The notes: a model not told the origin generated them from the letters alone. 64,000 bases of DNA from Roseburia sp. 499 (GCF_001940225.2 NZ_CP135164.1:1364001-1428000), one strand, 5' to 3'. Positions 43,696-52,762 are shown, counted from the stretch's first letter. Made by a program: numbers and translations.

Positions 43696-44442
43696 ATGGA
43701 ATTAACGGTAAAGTTGCAGGTGTTTGAAGGTCCGTTGGATTTGTTATTGCATCTGCTTGAAAAAAATAAAGTAAATATTTATGATATTCCAATTGTAGAG
43801 ATTACAAATCAGTACTTGGCGTATATTGGGGAAATGAAACGTCAGGATTTGAATGTTATGAGTGAGTTCCTTGTAATGGCAGCTACACTAATTGATATTA
43901 AGTCTAAAATGCTATTGCCTAAGGATGAAACGGAAGAAGAGGAAGAAGATCCAAGAGCAGAATTGGTACAGAAATTATTGGAGTATAAGATGTATAAATG
44001 TATGTCCTATGAGCTAAAGGATCGTCAGATGGATGCAGAAAGAGTCTTGTTCAAAGTACCAACTATTCCGGAAGAAGTGCGTAAATATGAGGAACCGGTA
44101 AATGTTGCAGAATTAGTTTCGGATATTACTTTGAAGAAGCTCAATGATATATTTAAGTCTATTATGAAGAAGCAAGTAGACAAGATTGACCCGATTCGTT
44201 CTCAATTTGGAAAAATAGAGAAGGAAGAGGTATCCTTAGAGGAACGGATGGAATATCTGGAAAATTATGCGATGGTACATAGAAATTTCAGCTTCCGGGG
44301 ACTGTTGGAAGCACAGAGCAGTAAGATGGAGATTATCGTTACTTTTCTGGCAATTTTAGAATTAATGAAAACGGGTAAAATTTATATTTCTCAAGAAAAT
44401 ATTTTCGATGACATTTTCATTGAATCAAAGGTTGCAGCATAA
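43696..44442 (+). CDS. scpA: Segregation and condensation protein A (kleisin)
   Basis: ScpA, kleisin of the SMC condensin that organises sister chromosomes. 248 residues. N-terminal VFEGPLDLLLHLLEKNKVNI is the SMC-binding signature; EFLVMAATLIDIKSKMLLP is the second helix; a winged helix closes the protein. ATG 43696 follows GGGAG. The in-frame ATG-like start at 43636 coincides with the promoter and is rejected. scpB follows after 19 bases. Confidence 0.94.
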   Translation: MELTVKLQVFEGPLDLLLHLLEKNKVNIYDIPIVEITNQYLAYIGEMKRQDLNVMSEFLVMAATLIDIKSKMLLPKDETEEEEEDPRAELVQKLLEYKMYKCMSYELKDRQMDAERVLFKVPTIPEEVRKYEEPVNVAELVSDITLKKLNDIFKSIMKKQVDKIDPIRSQFGKIEKEEVSLEERMEYLENYAMVHRNFSFRGLLEAQSSKMEIIVTFLAILELMKTGKIYISQENIFDDIFIESKVAA

Positions 44443-44461
44443 GCTCAAAAGGAGTAATATA

Positions 44462-45031
44462 ATGATATTAGAAGAAAAGGAAGCAATTATAGAAGCGGTT
44501 CTTTTTTCCATGGGAGAATCGGTGGAACTTGCAAAATTGGCTGAAGTGTTGGAGATAAGCAAGGACGAAACAAAAGACATTATTTACAATATGATGGACA
44601 AGTACGAGAAAGAACAGCGTGGAATTCAGATTATTGAGATAGAAGATGCTTTTCAGATGTGTACTAGAAAAGAAATGTACGAATATCTGATTAAGATTGC
44701 AAAGCAACCGAAACGTCATGTGTTGACGGATGTTTTGTTGGAAACGCTATCAATTATTGCGTATAAGCAACCCATTACGAAATTGGAGATTGAGAAGATA
44801 CGCGGGGTCTCCTGCGACCATGCCGTAAATAAATTGGTGGATTATAACCTAGTCTGTGAGATTGGCAGACTGGACGCACCGGGCAGACCTTTGCTCTTTG
44901 GTACAACAGAGGAATTTTTGCGAAGTTTCGGGGTACAGTCATTAGATGAACTTCCTGTGTTGAATCCGGAACAGGTAGAAGAATTCAAACAGCAGGCAGA
45001 AGAGGAAATGCATTTGAAACTAGATGTATAA
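44462..45031 (+). CDS. scpB: Segregation and condensation protein B
   Basis: ScpB, 189 residues, two winged-helix domains; binds ScpA in the SMC-ScpAB complex. EAVLFSMGESVELAKLAEVL, LSIIAYKQPITKLEIEKIRG and LVCEIGRLDAPGRPLLFGTT are diagnostic. ATG 44462 behind AAAGGAG. Upstream in-frame reading to 44408 overlaps scpA and is rejected. Confidence 0.94.
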   Translation: MILEEKEAIIEAVLFSMGESVELAKLAEVLEISKDETKDIIYNMMDKYEKEQRGIQIIEIEDAFQMCTRKEMYEYLIKIAKQPKRHVLTDVLLETLSIIAYKQPITKLEIEKIRGVSCDHAVNKLVDYNLVCEIGRLDAPGRPLLFGTTEEFLRSFGVQSLDELPVLNPEQVEEFKQQAEEEMHLKLDV

Positions 45032-45050
45032 TTAAAGGAGGAATTTTTTT

Positions 45051-45893
45051 ATGGGAAACGAAAGCAGAATCTTGGAGGAATTGAAGGAAACAATGCCGTT
45101 ATTTCGGCAATTAGCAACGAATGATGTATATCTTTCTCTGTTTAGTAGAACAGAGGTGCTTGGTGTATGGAAAGCAGATGAATTTCAGGTAGATTTTGTG
45201 CAGGTGGGTGAGACGTTAAGCCGTTCTAATCCAAAGCATGGATTCGTTCTTGATGCGATGGAAAAGGGAAGTGCTATTGAGGCAGAAGCGCCAGAAGAAT
45301 TCTTTGGAATTCCGGTACGTGGAAATTTAATTCCGGTCTATGAAGATGGTCAGGTTGTAGGTGTGGTTGCAAGTATGGTTTGTATCAAGGAGAATAAAAG
45401 AATTGGTTCAATGGTAGAATCTTTTGACAGCAATCTGAGTGAAGCTTTGCGGAGCATAGAAGAAATAGCAAAGGGTGCTAGTGATTTGTCAGATAAGTTA
45501 AATAACATTCATGCTACGTCTGAAATGGTCGGAGATCAGGCAGATAAGGCTTCTAAGCTGGTAAGTGCTATTCAAGGAAATGCGTCACGTTCTAATATTC
45601 TTGCGTTGAATGCATCCATCGAGGCTGCTAGAGCTGGTGAAGCAGGAAGAGGATTTGCAGTAGTAGCGAATGAAATGGGAAAATTGGCTCAGGTCAGTGG
45701 AAGCTCTGCAAAGGAAATAGATACGTCTCTTACAGATATTTTTGAAGCAGTAAAACGAGTAACCGATGAAGTAACCCAAGCAACGGAAGTTGCTACAGCA
45801 CAAGCAACAGAAACAGATAAAATCATTGCGACCCTTGAGGATATTGTATCTTGGGCAAGCGAGTTGACAGAATTTGTAAGAAAGTCTAATTAA
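45051..45893 (+). CDS. Cytosolic methyl-accepting chemotaxis-like protein
   Basis: 280 residues with no membrane segment. N-terminal about 120 residues form an unrecognised sensor-like domain ([32 protein letters not shown]) of PAS/Cache-like size. The C-terminal half is an MCP signalling helix pair with the hairpin-tip signature [20 protein letters not shown]. This is a short signalling domain without obvious long methylation helices. No CheA or CheW gene is in the window. SD AAAGGAGGA. It is 19 bases after scpB and followed by a terminator, so it is likely co-transcribed with scpAB. Confidence 0.85.
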   Translation: MGNESRILEELKETMPLFRQLATNDVYLSLFSRTEVLGVWKADEFQVDFVQVGETLSRSNPKHGFVLDAMEKGSAIEAEAPEEFFGIPVRGNLIPVYEDGQVVGVVASMVCIKENKRIGSMVESFDSNLSEALRSIEEIAKGASDLSDKLNNIHATSEMVGDQADKASKLVSAIQGNASRSNILALNASIEAARAGEAGRGFAVVANEMGKLAQVSGSSAKEIDTSLTDIFEAVKRVTDEVTQATEVATAQATETDKIIATLEDIVSWASELTEFVRKSN

Positions 45894-45903
45894 GAAGAAC
45901 AGG

Positions 45904-45939
45904 AACCCTTTATGTGAAAACATAAGGGGTTTTTCTTTT
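45904..45939 (+). terminator. Terminator after the cytosolic chemoreceptor-like gene
   Basis: AACCCTTTATG at 45904-45914 pairs with CATAAGGGGTT at 45921-45931 (one U-G) around TGAAAA, followed by TTT-C-TTTT. Confidence 0.88.
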
Positions 45940-46013
45940 GGAGTCTAGTTGCGTTGTTCTAGGTAAAAGGAAAAATACATATAGTAAAAGGAAAAAGCAG
46001 AAAAGAAGATAAA

Positions 46014-47237
46014 ATGGCGAAAAGAAAATTTGGACTTATACTTTTGTCTGTTGTGATGTGTATTCAGTTATGCAAAGACTTTTTTCTGCCAGTTTGTGCG
46101 GAAGAACAAAATGATTTGAGACTATATGCGAAAAGTGCGGTTTTGATGGATGCGGAAAGTGGAAGAGTATTATATGAAAAGGACGGAAATATCCATATGC
46201 CCAATGCCAGCACTACTAAAATTATGACTTGTATTTTGGCAATTGAAAATGGCAATCTGGAGGATGAAGTCAAAGTAAGCAGTTATGCGGCTTCTATGCC
46301 AAAAGTGCGTTTGGACATGAGCACGGAAGATACCTTTTATCTAAAGGATTTGCTTTATTCCCTTATGTTGGAATCTCATAATGATTCTGCAGTTGCTATT
46401 GCAGAGCATATAGGTGGAAGTGTAGAAGGCTTTGCAGCTATGATGAATCAAAAGGCAAAAGAGTTAGGATGTACAGATACATATTTTATTACACCGAATG
46501 GTTTGGATGCCCGGGATGATAGAGGAGTACATGGAACAACAGCGACGGATTTGGCGCGAATTATGAGTTATTGTATCAAAGATAAGACTTTTTTGGAAAT
46601 CACTCAAACTGCAAGTTATAGTTTTTCTGATATTGCAGGAACAAAAACATATAGCTGTAACAATCACAATGCCTTTTTGCAAATGATGGATGGAGCGTTG
46701 TCGGGAAAAACAGGATTTACAGGAAATGCAGGATATTGTTATGTTGGAGCTTTGAAAAGGGATGACAGGACCTTTGTTGTAGCACTTCTGGCATGTGGAT
46801 GGCCTAATAATAAAACATACAAATGGGCAGATACCAAGCAATTGATGAACTATGGGTTGGAAAATTATACTTACGAAGATGTGTTTGAATATGAAAAAGA
46901 ACTTCCGGATATTGTAGTGGAAAATGCAGTTCCGAAGAACGGAAAGCTTTATCAGCAAGTAGAGGTTCCGGTGAAAATGGAAGAGACTGCATTACAAGTG
47001 TTAAAAAGGAGTGACGAGCAGATACATACGGTATATGATATTCCAAAGAAATTAAAAGCACCGATAAAGGACGGAGAGAAAGTTGGAAATGTGACTTATT
47101 ATCTTGGGGAGAAAAAAATAGGAGAGTTTCCAATAAAATCCGATGGGACAGTAGAAGAATTAGATTTTTCCTGGTATGTTAATTATATCTTAGAACGATT
47201 TTTAATGGAGAAGAAATTATGTATAAATTTCCAGTAA
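46014..47237 (+). CDS. D-alanyl-D-alanine carboxypeptidase (S11 family)
   Basis: 407 residues, the second S11 PBP of the window. Signal peptide at about 5-29 ending near VCAEE, active-site Ser66 in NASTTKIMT, SHN motif in LESHNDSAVAIAEH, KTG in SGKTGFTGNAGYCYVG, then a C-terminal beta domain. The last segment (LDFSWYVNYILERFLMEKKL) looks like a membrane-binding amphipathic helix. Location next to scpAB parallels dacB/dacF-type genes of spore formers; whether it is sporulation-specific is not visible. A near-exact 13-base direct repeat lies upstream (45963-45996). Confidence 0.93.
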   Translation: MAKRKFGLILLSVVMCIQLCKDFFLPVCAEEQNDLRLYAKSAVLMDAESGRVLYEKDGNIHMPNASTTKIMTCILAIENGNLEDEVKVSSYAASMPKVRLDMSTEDTFYLKDLLYSLMLESHNDSAVAIAEHIGGSVEGFAAMMNQKAKELGCTDTYFITPNGLDARDDRGVHGTTATDLARIMSYCIKDKTFLEITQTASYSFSDIAGTKTYSCNNHNAFLQMMDGALSGKTGFTGNAGYCYVGALKRDDRTFVVALLACGWPNNKTYKWADTKQLMNYGLENYTYEDVFEYEKELPDIVVENAVPKNGKLYQQVEVPVKMEETALQVLKRSDEQIHTVYDIPKKLKAPIKDGEKVGNVTYYLGEKKIGEFPIKSDGTVEELDFSWYVNYILERFLMEKKLCINFQ

Positions 47238-47285
47238 AAGTAATATAAGTTAGTGAAAAAATCAACAAAAAACGGAAATTGTCTA

Positions 47286-47314
47286 TTGAAAAATATGTGC
47301 AAAAGATATACAAT
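47286..47314 (+). promoter_or_regulatory. Promoter of the decarboxylase sodium pump cluster
   Basis: TTGAAA at 47286-47291, 17-base spacer, TACAAT at 47309-47314, 54 bases before the first ATG. Confidence 0.75.
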
Positions 47315-47368
47315 TATAATTGGATGAGAAGTAAGAAAAATTTAAAATACAACATGGAGGTCTAAGGA

Positions 47369-48802
47369 ATGAGTAATACTACAAACTCAGCAAGACAGAG
47401 GATTGTCGGTCTTCTTGACGAGAAAAGTTTCATGGAAATCGGTGCTCTGGTAACAGCAAGAAACACAGATTTTGATTTAAACCAATCTGAAACTCCTTCT
47501 GATGGAGTAATTACCGGTTATGGTCTGATTGATGGAAATCTGGTTTATGTGTACAGTCAGGATGCAGCTGTGTTGAATGGTACCATTGGTGAGATGCATA
47601 GCAAGAAGATTGCGGCTGTTTATGACATGGCAATGAAAATGGGAGCACCAGTGATTGGATTGATTGACTGTGCCGGTATGCGTTTGCAGGAATCCGTGGA
47701 TGCATTAAATGGTTTTGGTGAGATTTATGCAAAGCAGGTAATGGCAAGTGGTGTGGTTCCACAGATTTCGGCCATATTTGGTAACTGCGGTGGCGGCCTT
47801 ACCGTTATTCCGGCATTGAGCGATTTCGTGTTTGTGGAGAAGGAACAGGGAAGAATGTTTGTAAACTCACCCAATGCACTTCCGGGAAATAATTTAGCAA
47901 AATGCGATACCGCTGTAGCTACATATCAGAGTGAGAACAATGGATGTATTGATGGAGTTGGAACAGAGGTAGAGATTCTAACACAGATTCGAGAATTGAT
48001 CTGTATGCTTCCGGGTAATAATGCCGGCGGAGGAAGAGAAGAAGAGTGTACCGATGATTTGAATCGGGTATGTGAGAATCTTGAAAATTGTGTAGAGGAT
48101 GCACGCCTGATACTTACCAATATTGCAGATGATAATCTGTTCTTGGAAACAAAGAAAGATTATGCAAGAAATATGGTGACTGGTTTTTTGCGTTTAAACG
48201 GAATGACAGTGGGTGCTGTTGCCAATAGCAGTGCTGTATTTGATGAAAATGGAGAAAAGAAAGAGAGTTTTGATAAGGGGCTTACTGCAAGAGGATGTAA
48301 TAAGGCAGCAGAATTTATTCAATTCTGTGACGCGTTTGATATTCCGGTATTGTCTCTTACTGCGGTAGAAGGATTTGCAGCTAGTACATGTTCTGAAAAG
48401 AATCTGGCAAAGGCAATGGCACATATGACCGTTGCATTTGCAGGAGCTACGGTTCCGAAGGTAAATATTATCATCGGAAATGCTTACGGAACTGCATCTG
48501 TTATGATGAATAGCAAGTCTATTGGTGCAGATTTGGTATATGCATGGGAAGGAAGTAAAATTGGGATGATGGATGCTGCATTGGCAGCAAAAATCATGTA
48601 TGAGGACAAGGGCTCGGATGTAATTGCCCAAAAGGCAAAAGAATACGAAGAATTACAGTCTTCCGTTCTTACAGCAGCAAGACGTGGGCTTGTAGATCTT
48701 ATTATTTCACCGGCAGATACCAGAAAATATGCAGTAGCAGCATTTGAAATGCTTTATACAAAAGGTGCTGGAGAACCTGTAAAAAAACACATAGCAAAAT
48801 AG
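47369..48802 (+). CDS. Biotin-dependent carboxyltransferase subunit (methylmalonyl-CoA decarboxylase alpha-like)
   Basis: 477 residues of the acyl-CoA carboxyltransferase (crotonase-like) fold: ARQRIVGLLDEKSFMEIG at the N-terminus, GAPVIGLIDCAGMRLQES, IFGNCGGGLTVIPALSDF, and GNAYGTASVMMNSKSIGADL in the second half. In pumps it moves CO2 from an acyl-CoA (methylmalonyl-CoA, glutaconyl-CoA or similar) to biotin. It is slightly shorter than MmdA/PccB because the basic pre-helix before ARERI is missing. First gene of the cluster, with OadG-like, biotin carrier, beta and OadA genes behind it. The acyl-CoA substrate cannot be told from the sequence. Confidence 0.85.
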   Translation: MSNTTNSARQRIVGLLDEKSFMEIGALVTARNTDFDLNQSETPSDGVITGYGLIDGNLVYVYSQDAAVLNGTIGEMHSKKIAAVYDMAMKMGAPVIGLIDCAGMRLQESVDALNGFGEIYAKQVMASGVVPQISAIFGNCGGGLTVIPALSDFVFVEKEQGRMFVNSPNALPGNNLAKCDTAVATYQSENNGCIDGVGTEVEILTQIRELICMLPGNNAGGGREEECTDDLNRVCENLENCVEDARLILTNIADDNLFLETKKDYARNMVTGFLRLNGMTVGAVANSSAVFDENGEKKESFDKGLTARGCNKAAEFIQFCDAFDIPVLSLTAVEGFAASTCSEKNLAKAMAHMTVAFAGATVPKVNIIIGNAYGTASVMMNSKSIGADLVYAWEGSKIGMMDAALAAKIMYEDKGSDVIAQKAKEYEELQSSVLTAARRGLVDLIISPADTRKYAVAAFEMLYTKGAGEPVKKHIAK

Positions 48803-48815
48803 AAAGGTGAAGCTT

Positions 48816-49535
48816 ATGAAGAAGAAAATAGCGCTCATACTGAGCCTATGTCTTATGGTGCTTTGTATGGCAGCCTGCGGAGAAGATCCGACCAAGGTTG
48901 ACTATAATGGATATAGTTATGATGAGTTGAAGCAAGAGGTGCAGGGAATGGCGGAAGCTTTGACAGCTATGTCGGATGAGGAAATAGAGCAGTATAAGAA
49001 AATAGAGGATGAACAGTATGCAATGTTGGCAAATGTAGCAACACGCTGGAGTGACTCTATCGAGGATGTGGGAGAATATCGTGAACTTGGAGAATTTACT
49101 ATAACAAAGTCGGGAAAGACTCTTACCTGTGAACAGGAGATTGTTTTTGAAGAAAGATCTGTAATTCTCACTTATGTGTTCACATATTACAATATGCAGT
49201 TAGATGATATTACCGTAGATCCGGTTCAAACATTGGGAGAAAAGATGGCAAATGCCGGATTAAATACACTGATGGGAATGGGTGTTGTGTTTACGGTTCT
49301 TATCTTAATCAGTTTGATTATATACTGTTTTAAGATATTTCCATATCTGGAGCAGAAGAGAAAAGCAAAGAAAAGTGCTATAGTTCAGCCAACAGAAGAA
49401 ATAGTTACAGAAAGCGTACCTGTTGCAATGCAGGATGATTTAGAACTGGTAGCAGTTATTGCAGCGGCAATTGCAGCATCCACAGGAACTTCTACAGATG
49501 ACTTTGTAGTTCGTTCTATCAAGAGAAGATTTTAA
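48816..49535 (+). CDS. OadG-family pump subunit fused to a lipoprotein domain
   Basis: 239 residues. N-terminal lipoprotein signal with lipobox MAAC (Cys near 21), an extracellular domain of about 115 residues (about 25-140), then the OadG-like region GEKMANAGLNTLMGMGVVF leading into one membrane helix (about 155-175) and a charged cytoplasmic tail ending DDFVVRSIKRRF. OadG (gamma/delta) assembles alpha with beta subunits of sodium-pumping decarboxylases. The lipidated outside domain is additional to the small classic OadG (about 80 residues). ATG 48816 follows GAAAGGTGA. Confidence 0.8.
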   Translation: MKKKIALILSLCLMVLCMAACGEDPTKVDYNGYSYDELKQEVQGMAEALTAMSDEEIEQYKKIEDEQYAMLANVATRWSDSIEDVGEYRELGEFTITKSGKTLTCEQEIVFEERSVILTYVFTYYNMQLDDITVDPVQTLGEKMANAGLNTLMGMGVVFTVLILISLIIYCFKIFPYLEQKRKAKKSAIVQPTEEIVTESVPVAMQDDLELVAVIAAAIAASTGTSTDDFVVRSIKRRF

Positions 49536-49559
49536 AGGTAGATTCAGGAGGAAACGAAA

Positions 49560-49931
49560 ATGAAGAATTATACAATTACCGTTAATGGAAATGTTTATGA
49601 TGTTACAGTAGAAGAAAATGGAGCCTCTGCGGGTACAGCAGCACCAAGAAGAGCAGCAGCTCCTGTCGCAGCACCAGCAGCACCGGCGGCTCCAAAGGTA
49701 GCAGGCGGTGCCGGAAGTATTAAAATTGAAGCTGGAGCAGCCGGAAAAGTATTTAGTGTAGATGCTAAGCCAGGCGATACAGTAAAACGTGGTGATACCG
49801 TACTGGTTTTGGAAGTTATGAAGATGGAAACACCTGTTGTTGCACCGGAAGATGGTACGGTAGCAAGTATCGATGTAACTGTAGGACAGGCGGTAGAAGC
49901 AGGTGCATTACTGGCAACTATGAACAAATAA
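49560..49931 (+). CDS. Biotin carboxyl carrier subunit of the pump
   Basis: 123 residues: N-terminal segment KNYTITVNGNVYDVTVEE, an Ala/Pro-rich flexible linker (about 24-52), and a biotinyl domain with EVMKMET, where the Lys is biotinylated. It shuttles carboxyl groups from the carboxyltransferase to the membrane beta subunit. Ala/Pro linkers of this type are typical of OAD/MMD/GCD gamma subunits. It lies 24 bases after the OadG-like gene and 15 bases before oadB. SD CAGGAGGA. Confidence 0.94.
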   Translation: MKNYTITVNGNVYDVTVEENGASAGTAAPRRAAAPVAAPAAPAAPKVAGGAGSIKIEAGAAGKVFSVDAKPGDTVKRGDTVLVLEVMKMETPVVAPEDGTVASIDVTVGQAVEAGALLATMNK

Positions 49932-49946
49932 TCAGGAGGGCAAAAT

Positions 49947-51095
49947 ATGAGTTACGTAGGAGAAACATTATCAAACCTCCTGCATCAGACTGCATTCTTT
50001 AATCTGACTTGGGGAAATTATGTCATGATTTTAGTGGCATTCATATTTCTTTTCCTTGCTATTAAGAAAGGATTTGAACCCCTGCTGTTGGTTCCGATTG
50101 CGTTTGGTATGTTATTGGTAAATATTTATCCGGATATTATTGCATCGCCGGAAGAGACCAGTAATGGTGTAGGTGGTTTATTGTATTATTTTTATACCTT
50201 AGATGAGTGGTCTATCCTTCCTTCCCTGATTTTTCTTGGAGTAGGAGCGATGACAGACTTTGGACCGTTGATTGCAAATCCAATCAGTTTCCTGCTTGGA
50301 GCAGCAGCGCAGTTTGGTATTTTCGGTGCGTATTTCATGGCAATTCTGTTAGGATTTAATGATAAAGCGGCAGCGGCAGTATCCATTATCGGAGGTGCTG
50401 ATGGTCCAACCTCAATTTTCCTTGCAGGAAAATTGGGACAGACCGGATTGATGGGGCCTATTGCAGTGGCGGCATACTCCTATATGGCATTGGTGCCTAT
50501 TATACAGCCACCAATTATGAAACTGTTTACGACCAAAAAAGAGCGTGCTATTAAGATGGAGAATTTAAGACCGGTTTCTAAACTGGAGAAAATCTTATTC
50601 CCAATCGTGGTTACAGCAATTGTTTGTTTGCTTTTGCCGACAACAGCACCATTGGTAGGTATGCTGATGCTTGGAAATCTGTTCCGTGAATGTGGTGTGG
50701 TTCGGCAGTTGTCAGAAACAGCATCCAATGCGTTAATGTATATTGTAGTTATTTTATTGGGAACTTCAGTAGGTGCTACTACCAGTGCAGAGGCATTTTT
50801 AAATATAACTACGCTGAAGATTGTAGGACTTGGATTAGTGGCATTTATGTTTGGTACGACAGCTGGTGTGTTATTTGGTAAGCTGTTATGTAAGCTTACA
50901 CATGGAAAGATTAATCCATTGATTGGTTCCGCAGGTGTATCTGCTGTGCCAATGGCGGCACGTGTATCGCAAAAAGTAGGTGCAGAAGAAGACCCGACGA
51001 ATTTTTTACTTATGCATGCAATGGGACCGAACGTTGCCGGAGTTATCGGTACAGCGGTAGCAGCTGGTGTATTTATGGCGATTTTTGGAATATAA
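49947..51095 (+). CDS. oadB: Sodium ion-translocating decarboxylase beta subunit
   Basis: Integral membrane subunit that decarboxylates carboxybiotin and exports Na+. 382 residues with about ten membrane segments. The conserved region [17 protein letters not shown] includes the Asp thought to bind Na+ in the family, and [10 protein letters not shown] and [19 protein letters not shown] follow, the latter also conserved. The stop codon lies inside a perfect 9-bp hairpin (51092-51113). MmdB, GcdB and OadB are hard to separate, so the symbol is by class. Confidence 0.93.
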   Translation: MSYVGETLSNLLHQTAFFNLTWGNYVMILVAFIFLFLAIKKGFEPLLLVPIAFGMLLVNIYPDIIASPEETSNGVGGLLYYFYTLDEWSILPSLIFLGVGAMTDFGPLIANPISFLLGAAAQFGIFGAYFMAILLGFNDKAAAAVSIIGGADGPTSIFLAGKLGQTGLMGPIAVAAYSYMALVPIIQPPIMKLFTTKKERAIKMENLRPVSKLEKILFPIVVTAIVCLLLPTTAPLVGMLMLGNLFRECGVVRQLSETASNALMYIVVILLGTSVGATTSAEAFLNITTLKIVGLGLVAFMFGTTAGVLFGKLLCKLTHGKINPLIGSAGVSAVPMAARVSQKVGAEEDPTNFLLMHAMGPNVAGVIGTAVAAGVFMAIFGI

Positions 51096-51180
51096 AACAG
51101 TTTGCTGTTTTATGAGTAAGTAGCGAAGCGGATTACAAATATCCGCTGAAGAGGAAGCCGTAAGGCGGAATGAGAGGTAA
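51092..51180 (+). other. Structured oadB-oadA intergenic region
   Basis: Consecutive hairpins: ATAAAACAG (51092-51100) with CTGTTTTAT (51105-51113); AGCGGAT (51127-51133) with ATCCGCT (51141-51147); a small GCC-GTAA-GGC stem near 51157-51166. No terminator T-run follows the last two. It may adjust expression of oadA relative to oadB, or be a small dispersed palindromic repeat. Confidence 0.6.
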
Positions 51181-51183
51181 AAT

Positions 51184-52602
51184 ATGGCTGAACAGATTAA
51201 AAAACCAGTAAAAATTACTGAGACAGTACTTCGTGATGCGCATCAGTCTTTGATTGCGACACGTATGACGACAGAGCAGATGTTGCCGATTGTAGATAAA
51301 ATGGACAAGGTTGGTTTTCATGCAGTAGAATGTTGGGGTGGAGCTACCTTTGATGCATGTCTTCGTTTTTTGAAAGAAGATCCATGGGAAAGATTAAGAA
51401 AATTAAAAGATGGATTTAAGAACACAAAATTGCAGATGTTATTCCGCGGACAGAATATTTTGGGATATCGTCCTTATGCAGATGATGTAGTGGAATATTT
51501 TGTACAGAAGTCTATTGCAAACGGAATTGACATTATTCGTATTTTTGACTGTCTGAATGATATTCGTAACCTTCAAACAGCAGTAAGTGCATGTAACAAA
51601 GAAAAAGGACATGCGCAAGTGGCATTATCCTACACGCTAGGAGATGCTTATACCTTAGATTACTGGATGGATATGGCGAAAAGAGTAGAGGATATGGGAG
51701 CCGACTCTCTGTGTATCAAGGATATGGCAGGACTATTGGTGCCACAGAAGGCAGATGAGCTGATTCGGGCATTGAAAGCATCTACCAGCCTTCCGGTTGA
51801 ACTCCATACACACTATACCAGTGGAGTTGCTTCGATGACTTATATGAAGGCAGTAGAAGCAGGGTGCGATATTATTGATACCGCAATGTCTCCATTTGCC
51901 CTTGGAACTAGTCAACCGGCAACTGAAGTTATGGTAGAAGCATTTAAGGGAACGGAATATGATACTGGATTAGATCAGACGAAGTTGGCAGAAATTGCTG
52001 ATTACTTCCGACCGATGAGGGAAGAATGTCTGGAAAGCGGATTGATGAATCCGAAGGTATTAGGTGTAAATATCAAGACATTGCTATATCAGGTGCCGGG
52101 TGGTATGTTATCCAATTTGCTTTCACAGTTGAAAGAACAGGGAAAAGAAGATAAGTTTGAAGAAGTGTTGGCAGAAGTACCACGGGTAAGAAAAGACTTA
52201 GGAGAGCCACCTTTGGTAACACCTTCCAGTCAGATTGTGGGAACACAGGCTGTGTTTAACGTATTGATGGGAGAACGTTATAAGGTAGCGACCAAGGAAA
52301 CAAAGGATGTTTTGCTTGGAAAGTATGGACAGACAGTAAAGCCGTTCAATCCGGAAGTGGTAGATAAAGTATTAGGAGAGGATAAAAAGAATGCGATTAC
52401 CTGTCGTCCGGCAGATTTATTGGAACCGGAACTTGCAAAGATTGAAGAAGAAATGAAGCAGTGGAAGCAGCAAGATGAGGATGTGTTATCTTATGCGTTA
52501 TTTCCTCAGGTTGCTACAGAATTTTTCAAGTATAGACAAGCACAGCAGACTAAGGTAGATGCAACCATTGCCGATAAGGAAAATGGAGCGTATCCTGTGT
52601 AA
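51184..52602 (+). CDS. oadA: Oxaloacetate decarboxylase alpha subunit (pyruvate carboxylase subunit B-like)
   Basis: 472 residues. TIM-barrel carboxyltransferase: ETVLRDAHQSLIATRM, RIFDCLNDIRNL, SLCIKDMAGLL (catalytic Lys), ELHTHYTSGVASM (metal His pair). A C-terminal conserved carboxylase domain runs from about 300 and contains PGGMLSNL. It transfers CO2 from oxaloacetate to biotin. No biotinyl domain is attached: the protein stops where Klebsiella OadA continues to one, consistent with the separate carrier at 49560. SD GAGAGGTAA. Last gene of the cluster, followed by a strong terminator. Confidence 0.93.
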   Translation: MAEQIKKPVKITETVLRDAHQSLIATRMTTEQMLPIVDKMDKVGFHAVECWGGATFDACLRFLKEDPWERLRKLKDGFKNTKLQMLFRGQNILGYRPYADDVVEYFVQKSIANGIDIIRIFDCLNDIRNLQTAVSACNKEKGHAQVALSYTLGDAYTLDYWMDMAKRVEDMGADSLCIKDMAGLLVPQKADELIRALKASTSLPVELHTHYTSGVASMTYMKAVEAGCDIIDTAMSPFALGTSQPATEVMVEAFKGTEYDTGLDQTKLAEIADYFRPMREECLESGLMNPKVLGVNIKTLLYQVPGGMLSNLLSQLKEQGKEDKFEEVLAEVPRVRKDLGEPPLVTPSSQIVGTQAVFNVLMGERYKVATKETKDVLLGKYGQTVKPFNPEVVDKVLGEDKKNAITCRPADLLEPELAKIEEEMKQWKQQDEDVLSYALFPQVATEFFKYRQAQQTKVDATIADKENGAYPV

Positions 52603-52621
52603 TATATTTTGAATATCCTAG

Positions 52622-52660
52622 AAAAGCAGAAAACAAAGATGGTTTTCTGCTTTTTTTTTT
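52622..52660 (+). terminator. Terminator of the sodium pump cluster
   Basis: AAAAGCAGAAAAC at 52622-52634 pairs perfectly with GTTTTCTGCTTTT at 52642-52654, continuing to a run of T (to 52660). Confidence 0.93.
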
Positions 52661-52700
52661 GTAGGATTTTACTTAAAAATGGAGAAAAAAACAAAAAATA

Positions 52701-52709
52701 TGTTATAAT
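52701..52709 (+). promoter_or_regulatory. Extended -10 promoter of the hydrogenase-like gene
   Basis: TGTTATAAT at 52701-52709 is an extended -10 (TGn + TATAAT). No -35 consensus is seen at the right distance. It lies 53 bases before the ATG. Confidence 0.6.
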
Positions 52710-52762
52710 ATACAAAAGCAAGGAGGCTTTTGAAGTATTAGGAGTAGTTGGAGGATTATAGT

